Source: Telopea speciosissima
Lineage: Eukaryota; Streptophyta; Magnoliopsida; Proteales; Proteaceae
Assembly (NCBI RefSeq): GCF_018873765.1
Contig: NC_057924.1
Location: forward strand, 2,852,001 to 2,916,000
Direction: 5' to 3'
Length of the DNA: 64,000 nt
A program made the translations under genes and the position numbers. This document shows positions 58,101 through 64,000 of this stretch, piece after piece; positions within the stretch are counted from its first letter, which is position 1; the number at the start of each line of letters is the position of its first letter. The notes beneath the pieces were generated by a model, which saw nothing but the letters and a program-made list of their open reading frames with translations, was not told the DNA's origin and did not search any database.

Positions 58101-60919
58101 GAATATGCCAGTGATAAATGAAATAACAGAGGATGATGTTAATGGTCTGAGTGATCAGATACGTCAATTGAAGGTGTTGTCTCCACAGGACCCTACACAT
58201 AAATTATCTATCAAGGTTTAGTGTTCAGCACAAGATTATAGACTAAGCTGTGTATTTTGTTACAGGAAGAACTTATAAAAGCAAAGTCAGATGTACACTG
58301 CTCAATTGGGACAAAGAGTGGATACTATAAGGGACAAAATGCACGTGATAGTTTGAACCAATTGAGGTTAAGTCTTAATCGTTCTTTGATCTTACCCCGC
58401 ATAGATAGCGATATTGAGGATGATATAAATGTTGATGAAGAAGATGTAAGGGAACTAAGAGACCAGCTGGACAATGTGCATAGTTCCTGCAAGAACAATT
58501 CAAGAGAGCCACCTGACGACAAAGATTGCATCCAGTTCTCTACCTTGGAACAAAGTTCTGAGCCTGACATTGAACTTGATACTGGTGCACTGCTAGAAGA
58601 AAGTAACATTGAAGAACCCCATTTGAGAAAGTTTGAGAGGGAACTACCTTCTACTGAAAATGATGGGCATGTGGAGAACCTTCTTGCTTGCCCGGACACT
58701 GCTACTACCACTAACTCTGCAATCAGAAGCAGTCTTTCAATCAGACCAGGCCGACAATCTCCAGTCCTCGAAGGCCCAACCTTGTCTGAGTCACCTAAAA
58801 TTGCAGACACCCTAAAGAAAAGCATACCCACCTCATCAAACCTTTTTGCCAGTCAGAATTGTGGGTCAGAGAACCCGAAGTTCGATCAAGAGGTCCAAAG
58901 ACAGTCACTTAAAGTAGGTGATCATAGGCACTCCTCTTTACGGTCAAGTAAGATATTTGCAGGTCCCACAGAGTCCTTGGCTGCCAGTCTTCAGAGGGGG
59001 TTGCAGATTATTGACTATCATCAGAGAAGCTCAGCATCAAATAAATCTTCAGTTGCCTTATCCTTTGAACATTTGACACTGAAGCCATTTCAGGCAGTAG
59101 AAAAAGATGATGCTGGAATTCAAACAGAGCCAGAAGTGCAAAAACTGGACACACAAAAATCTGCTTCTTTCCTTTGTACATCTTGCAAAAGAATGGGATT
59201 CAGTGGCTCAAATCAAGTCCAGGATAGCTTCAACACGTGGATTGTGCCATTCAATGGAGCAGTGATTCCTGAGGGGCCTAAGGTAAGTTTGTCTTATTTC
59301 ACAATCTTCACACACACAGGATTATTATGCAGTTACTTGATTAACAGTCTTTATTTTAAGTTTTTACACCTTCTAAATCGTCAGGATGCTGAAAAGCTTT
59401 TGGAAGAAGCCAGAAAGAGGGAGAAGGATCTTGAAAGTCTTTGTGCAGAACAAGCAGCTAAAATTGACCAACTAAATTGTCTGGTGAGAAATTCTTGTCC
59501 ACTACAAACCATGGGTTTTATCCATACATCATGTTTTGCATGTTAGTGATAATCCAAAATTATGCAGGTTGAGCAATCCAGGTATGAGAGAGAAAATAAT
59601 TCCATCGTGCAACAAAATCAGGAGATTGAAACTTGTCAGATTAAGGCCTTAACAAATGAAATTGTACCAAGTGAGGAACTTAAAACTGGTTACTCATCAT
59701 TAGAGGATAAAAACAAGGTATATTACTCTTCAGCAGTTTCTTTTCTTTCCACTTTATGAGATGGATGACTGCCTCAGATATATTTCATTAATCTTGGTTT
59801 CTTTCAATGTATTGCTCTTAAGTTGTAATTGCTGATATTTGCAGCTCCTGGAAGAGTTGGATCCTGAGTACAGAAATACATTCTCTAACACTAGTGAGAG
59901 GGAAGTACTTCTGAAGCAAATTCAAAGTTTACGAAGCAAGTTGCAGTTATATATGGATGCAGCTGCTTCTATTGAGTCCACTGAAAAACAGAATAGCTTT
60001 CACTCGTTGTCAAGATCAATCCATTTGAGTAGAAGTGTAGATACTCAAGATAAGAGTGAGGAAGATATTGAGAAGGAAAGACAAAGGTGGACAGAAATGG
60101 AAAGTGAGTGGATTTCATTAACTGATGAATTGAGAATCGACCTGCAAGCAAACCGTCAGCATGCAGAGAAGGTGGAGGCAGAGTTGAGAATGGAGAAGAA
60201 CTGCACACAGGAGTTGGATGATGCCCTAAACAGGGCTGTCCTTGGCCATGCTAGAATTATTGAACATTATGCAGAACTACAAGAGAAGTATAATGACTTG
60301 CTTGAAAAACATAAGAGAATCATGGAAGGAATTGCAGAGGTGAAGAGGGCAGCTGCAAAGGCAGGAGGCAAGGGTAATTCACGCTTTGTCAAATCCCTTG
60401 CTGCAGAGCTCTCAGCCTTGAGAGTAGAGAGGGAAAGAGAGAGGGAACAATTGAAGAAAGAGAACAAAAGTCTTAGAATTCAACTTAGAGACACTGCAGA
60501 AGCGGTTCATGCAGCTGGAGAACTCCTTGTGAGGCTGAGGGAGGCAGAAGAAGCTGCATCAATTGCAGAAGTAAGTCAGATATTTAACTACTTTATCAAA
60601 TACTACTTTCTGCATCAATTGTACCAGTCAATCACATATTGTTTTTTGATGGGTGCAGGAGAACTCCACAACAGCTCAGCAAGAGATTGAGAAGTTGAAG
60701 AAACAAATGGAGAAACTGAAGAGAAAGCACAAGATGGAAATGGTCACAATGAAACAGTATCTTGCAGAGAGCCGGCTGCCGGAATCTGCATTGAGACCAT
60801 TATACCATCAGGATTCTGATGTAGCAGATCACTGCTCCACAACAGCATTTCTCAATGATGATCAAGCATGGAGAGCCGAATTTGGACCGATATATCAGGA
60901 TTGCAGGGACTTACAGTAG
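55146..60919 (+). CDS. Kinesin-like protein, KIN-12 family
   Basis: Plus-end-directed type N-terminal kinesin of the plant KIN-12 family, which works at the phragmoplast or division plane. Sixteen exons join in frame through GT-AG introns: 55146-55451, 55597-55734, 55849-55932, 56065-56190, 56282-56338, 56426-56479, 56590-56682, 56895-56990, 57196-57344, 57713-57862, 58044-58173, 58266-59282, 59385-59483, 59568-59717, 59845-60570, 60659-60919; 1,211 residues. Motor at about 102-440: [11 protein letters not shown]-loop GQTASGKT at 175-182, switch I NSKGSRSH at about 299-306, switch II DLAGSER at 337-343, [19 protein letters not shown], and [15 protein letters not shown] Ser-rich linker (about 460-800) is followed by heptad-rich coiled coil from about 800 to the end ([37 protein letters not shown]). 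The complete motor differs from Arabidopsis At5g55520, which I recall as a motor-less kinesin-like protein at the syntenic place. Subclass (12A-F) is uncertain. Confidence 0.93.
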
Positions 60920-61562
60920 TAGAGTTAACAAGCACAACAGACCAGAAAAAAGAGTGTTGCATCATGCATGCGCAGGGATGGGACCCAACTTGGGTCCAAA
61001 GCACATGCATAGACATTTGGTTATTTGAGGTGGTATTTGCATTTCTCTTGATTTGTTTCAGATTCTTTGAATTAGGCTTCCATAGTACACTAGCAGCTCT
61101 CTCTAAATGTTCAGCAATTTCAGGTTAAGGGTTTCCCACCATATCAATAATACTTTCATTCGATATGATCATTCTGTTTAGGAATCTCCACCTAATGGTT
61201 TTGTAAGCGCGGCTTAGCCAGGGACTTGATTACAAAATTTATGCAGAATTGCATGGTCCCTTCAACCTCCATTTGTATTCAGTAATACATACCAAGAAGA
61301 TACCTTGGAGGCTTTAGTTAATGAATCTGGTTTTTAATGGGCATCGATCCAAAGCAATAAAAGAAAAATTAAGAGATTTTGAGATTTAAATTTGACACAC
61401 GACATGTTCAAACCACTCCTTGGAAGTCCAACAATTAGATTCGCCACATCATTTTTCCAAATGATAAAACTAGATTTACTTGTTGAAGAGAATTTTTTTT
61501 CCCTATCATTGAACTTGTGGTAAAAGATCCTCACAGCTCCAGTGTCCCAACACCTTTTGCAC

Positions 61563-61630
61563 GTCCCCCCCCCCCCCCCCCTCCAAAACGCCCAAAACTG
61601 CACACGGGTGTTGGAGAGGGGGGGGGGGGT
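61563..61630. repeat. C-run/G-run hairpin
   Basis: A run of about 18 C followed by TCC lies about 35 bp before GGAGAGG and a run of about 12 G. The arms are complementary and would form a strong hairpin, and the G-run could form a quadruplex on either strand. Confidence 0.8.
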
Positions 61631-61778
61631 AGCCACAGGAAACCCTTAAATAGGGATTAAAGAGTTACTCTCAGATGGAGAAGCATGGCCATATATACGA
61701 GCCTAGGCGAAGGATTCCACCGGGGGGTTGTGGGAGTCCTCCATTCCAGAGGATTTACTTTGCATTGTAAATCAGTTT

Positions 61779-61943
61779 GTTCTTTATGGGAGAGTGTGCG
61801 GCCTATGCTCAGATACAGAAGAGGGGAGGTTGAAATGACCACCCATTCCCCATGAAAGATAGTAGTGACTGTCCTGTTGATGCCGCTATGCGCACTCTCA
61901 TTGGCTCGTGCTAATAGTGAAGCCACACTCCCCCACAAAGAAC
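61779..61943. mobile_element. MITE, second copy of the 5448 family
   Basis: Starts GTTCTTTATGGGAGAGTGTG and ends CCACACTCCCCCACAAAGAAC, inverted termini that match those of 5448-5600. The inside has TGAAATGACCACCCATTCCC. A partial relative is at about 48857-48975. Confidence 0.65.
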
Positions 61944-62264
61944 TCTTGCTCTTTAATGCCCACAATCTCACATATGTTATAAGTGGACCCTAATTTTATT
62001 TTTTTTCTGATAATAAAAACCAAATATATTAGCTGAAAATTCATAGATTCATCATCTCCATGGAAAACATAACAATATTGTTTTCGCATGGCATTAGAAG
62101 CGAAGTGTTGCATAAAGGTCAAAATATTAGAGTCTATCAGTAATTTGAACAAAATTCCATTGGTCAGTGGAAATATGCAAAAGAATAGGGATGAAAAACC
62201 AAGGCCGTAAGTGTTGCATTTGGCGAAGGTAGTAGACAAAAAACTTTCTTATTGTCGAAAAATT

Positions 62265-62405
62265 ATCCTCTTCAATTCTTTAAAGCTCGATGGTGCAGCA
62301 GTACTAGGTGGAGATGCCAACACATGGCAGCTCGGACACATGACAATGCTTGAATGTCTGAGCTGTCATGTGTCGGCATCTAACACTCCAAACTTCTTTA
62401 ACCTT
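62265..62405. mobile_element. MITE family B, copy 2
   Basis: Starts TCCTCTTCAATTCTTTAAAG, then GGTGGAGATGCCAACACATG and GCAGCTCGGACA. The right arm is the inverse (TGTCTGAGCTGTCATGTGTC, GGCATCTAACACTCC, TTCTTTAA). It matches 13783-13993 in both arms. Confidence 0.7.
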
Positions 62406-63147
62406 CACGATCAATTATTTACCCATAAAAAACCCTTCACGTTCAATTGGGAAGCATGACCAAGGCCTTTGTCAAGGCTTATCACATGAGGCTTCAAGAA
62501 CTGTCTTGTATCCAAAAAACCTGCAACCCTCAATTTTTTCTTGGTCATGTGTATTTCGTGTGGGAGATTTCCGGTGCAGCTATGAGAACTTGCTTCTGTG
62601 CATGATCTTCTATGGTTAGTTCCAACTTCCAATGTTATTCCGCCTAAACCTGTCGGATGGGCCGATACCAATTGGTTCATCTCAGGTCGAATCGAATCAA
62701 ATCGAACATTTATCAGTTTGGTTGTAATTTGGGTCTTTATAAAACTGATAGAAATCAAAACAAAAATAGGCCAACCAAAATTAAAATCCAAATCAAAGTC
62801 CAAAAGAAACCAAGGCCAGACTAATAATAACCTGATAAGAAATCGAAACCCCCAAAACAACTAAGATTATACCATTAATTTCCTTATGTATACATGTAAA
62901 CTCGAAACCGGACTAACTGAACCAATAGTAGCCCAATTACAAATGTTATAAGAAACCAGAACCAATACCAAAAACTTCTTTGACGGTTCAGTTCACTAAC
63001 AGTCTAAAACCGGTTCAGCTCGGCCAAAACCAGGACCTAAACCTATAAGATCTCACATTGTGTGGGACCATGAGAGGAACTTAAAACGAATGCATGCTCA
63101 CCACGTGGCTCTTGGATTACCGTTGGATGTTCAAACCTTGAGTTCTG

Positions 63148-63155
63148 TATATATA
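63148..63155 (+). promoter_or_regulatory. TATA box of the PRAT gene
   Basis: TATATATA about 105 bp upstream of the start codon at 63257. The leader contains a (GA)n run at 63225-63248 directly before the start, as in many plant 5' UTRs. Confidence 0.6.
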
Positions 63156-63256
63156 ACTGAAGAAGATAAAAAAGGCGAAGCTAACTTACAGTCCATCGCT
63201 TTGACAACTTGAATTTACATTCCAGTGGAGAGAGAGAGAGAGAGAGAGGAAGAAAA

Positions 63257-63416
63257 ATGGCGATTGCGGCATCTCCAAACCCAGAGACAGATATGGAAAC
63301 TAACCCTAATAACCCTTCCGATGGTCTGAATCTTAATGGTACCCCACTCGTCTGCCTTATGAGGTTCGCAGGCGACTCGGCCGCCGGTGCTTTTATGGGT
63401 TCAATCTTCGGCTACG
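63257..63416 (+). CDS. HP20/TIM22-like PRAT family protein, exon 1 (3' end outside window)
   Basis: Member of the Tim17/Tim22/Tim23-PRAT family, membrane proteins of organelle envelopes. Exon 1 encodes about 53 residues: an Asn/Pro-rich N-terminus ([19 protein letters not shown]) and then [20 protein letters not shown] with GYG, the first PRAT membrane segment. This closely resembles, from memory, Arabidopsis At4g26670/At5g55510 (HP20/HP22, implicated in chloroplast envelope import) rather than true mitochondrial TIM22. Exon 1 should end at the G before GTTGGT (donor at 63417), since the open frame beyond becomes unlike the family. The next exon is not found before 64000. Its place next to the kinesin agrees with the Arabidopsis order. 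Confidence 0.75.
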
Positions 63417-64000
63417 GTTGGTTCATTTGTCTCTCTCTTCAACCTCTGGCTGAATAATTTCTTCTGCTTCTCGGTTTCTGTATTAACTTGTCTTTTTTTG
63501 TATCTGGTTCTATATTTAATCTTCTTTTATCTGTGTTGGAGCTCTTGTGTTTTGCATTGTCCAGGTACTTTTGTTTTGAATGATTCGATCTTTTAAGGGT
63601 TTAATTTTTTGCTTGTTTATAAATTTTAAGTTGGGTATACAGTTATGAGAATTAATTTTTTGTATCTGTGCCTACTAATTTGCTACAGTGTATGACTAAA
63701 TGAGATTTTAGGGTTTATCTGATGACATCGTGATTGGGCTACTATGGGGGTTGGGGGGAGGGGGTTCTATGACTGTTGATACTATGGGGCTTACTTTCAT
63801 AACCCACTTTCACTTGATATTTGGATAACCACCATTCTGATTCATAGTTTGAGGCCGCTGCTTTGTTGCATTCACAGTAGACTGCACCTAATTCTTGAGC
63901 CTAGATGGTAGATAAGCACTTTTGGTTCAATACCTAGGCTTATGAAATTTCATTAGCTAAGTGATGAAGGTACTCAACAGCGTGTGTCATTTGAAGGTGT
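63417..64000 (+). other. Intron 1 of the PRAT gene (incomplete)
   Basis: T-rich intron-like sequence with no family-matching exon, running off the window end. A G-run (GGGGGTTGGGGGGAGGGGG) is at 63746-63764. Confidence 0.55.

Larger units (their letters stand above)
60920..63256. other. Spacer between kinesin and PRAT gene
   Basis: The 3' UTR of the kinesin (to perhaps 61330), then a C/G-run hairpin at 61563-61630, MITE copies at 61779-61943 and 62265-62405, and GGTTCGGT-type repeat text at 62640-63020. No other gene seen. Confidence 0.6.

Noticed and set aside
62411-62860. 149-codon minus-strand frame
   Set aside because: Covers a MITE flank and GGTTCGGT-type repeat; no protein family features.

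Overview
This is nuclear DNA of a flowering plant. The evidence is plant-type genes (a KIN-12 phragmoplast kinesin, an INT-type inositol symporter with an extracellular PSI loop, a decayed TORNADO1, a DUF868 gene, an ARM-repeat protein of the PUB4-like group and an HP20-type PRAT protein), short GT-AG introns, AT-rich spacers, and plant LINEs, LTR relics and many small inverted-repeat elements. I cannot fix the species; the gene set suits a eudicot or an early-diverging angiosperm.

Layout: 80-2770 (+) is the 3' part of an RRM ribonucleoprotein gene. 6535-9861 (+) is a decayed TORNADO1 (TRN1) copy holding a 249-bp tandem duplication. 10270-11592 (-) is a C2-domain gene. 11.6-30.8 kb is a repeat-filled spacer with nested elements: a copia fossil inside another repeat, Mutator-like elements with 9-bp target duplications, and LINE relics. 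31079-33555 (+) is a complete six-exon INT4-like inositol transporter followed by a 36-bp minisatellite. 34511-36293 (-) is a two-exon ARM-repeat gene. 37537-38390 (-) is a broken DUF868 gene. 39327-43875 (+) is a LINE with a solo LTR inserted in it. 43.9-49.9 kb is spacer with another LINE relic that carries a Mutator-like element. 49885-51767 (+) is an N-acetyltransferase 9-like gene. 55146-60919 (+) is a complete 16-exon KIN-12 kinesin. 63257 onward (+) is exon 1 of an HP20/TIM22-like PRAT gene that runs off the window.

The clearest large-scale signal is gene order. RNP, TRN1, C2 protein, kinesin and PRAT protein are, from memory, the order of Arabidopsis At5g55550, -540, -530, -520 and -510. 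The window therefore looks like an expanded version of an old syntenic block, with INT, ARM, DUF868 and NAT9 genes and about 40 kb of repeats between its members, and with the TRN1 member dead. The genes are independent single-gene units rather than a pathway. No novel multi-gene system was found; the most interesting material is the dead TRN1 in a conserved block, a candidate gene-capturing Mutator-like element, MSA-type cell-cycle motifs upstream of the kinesin, and the layered insertions.
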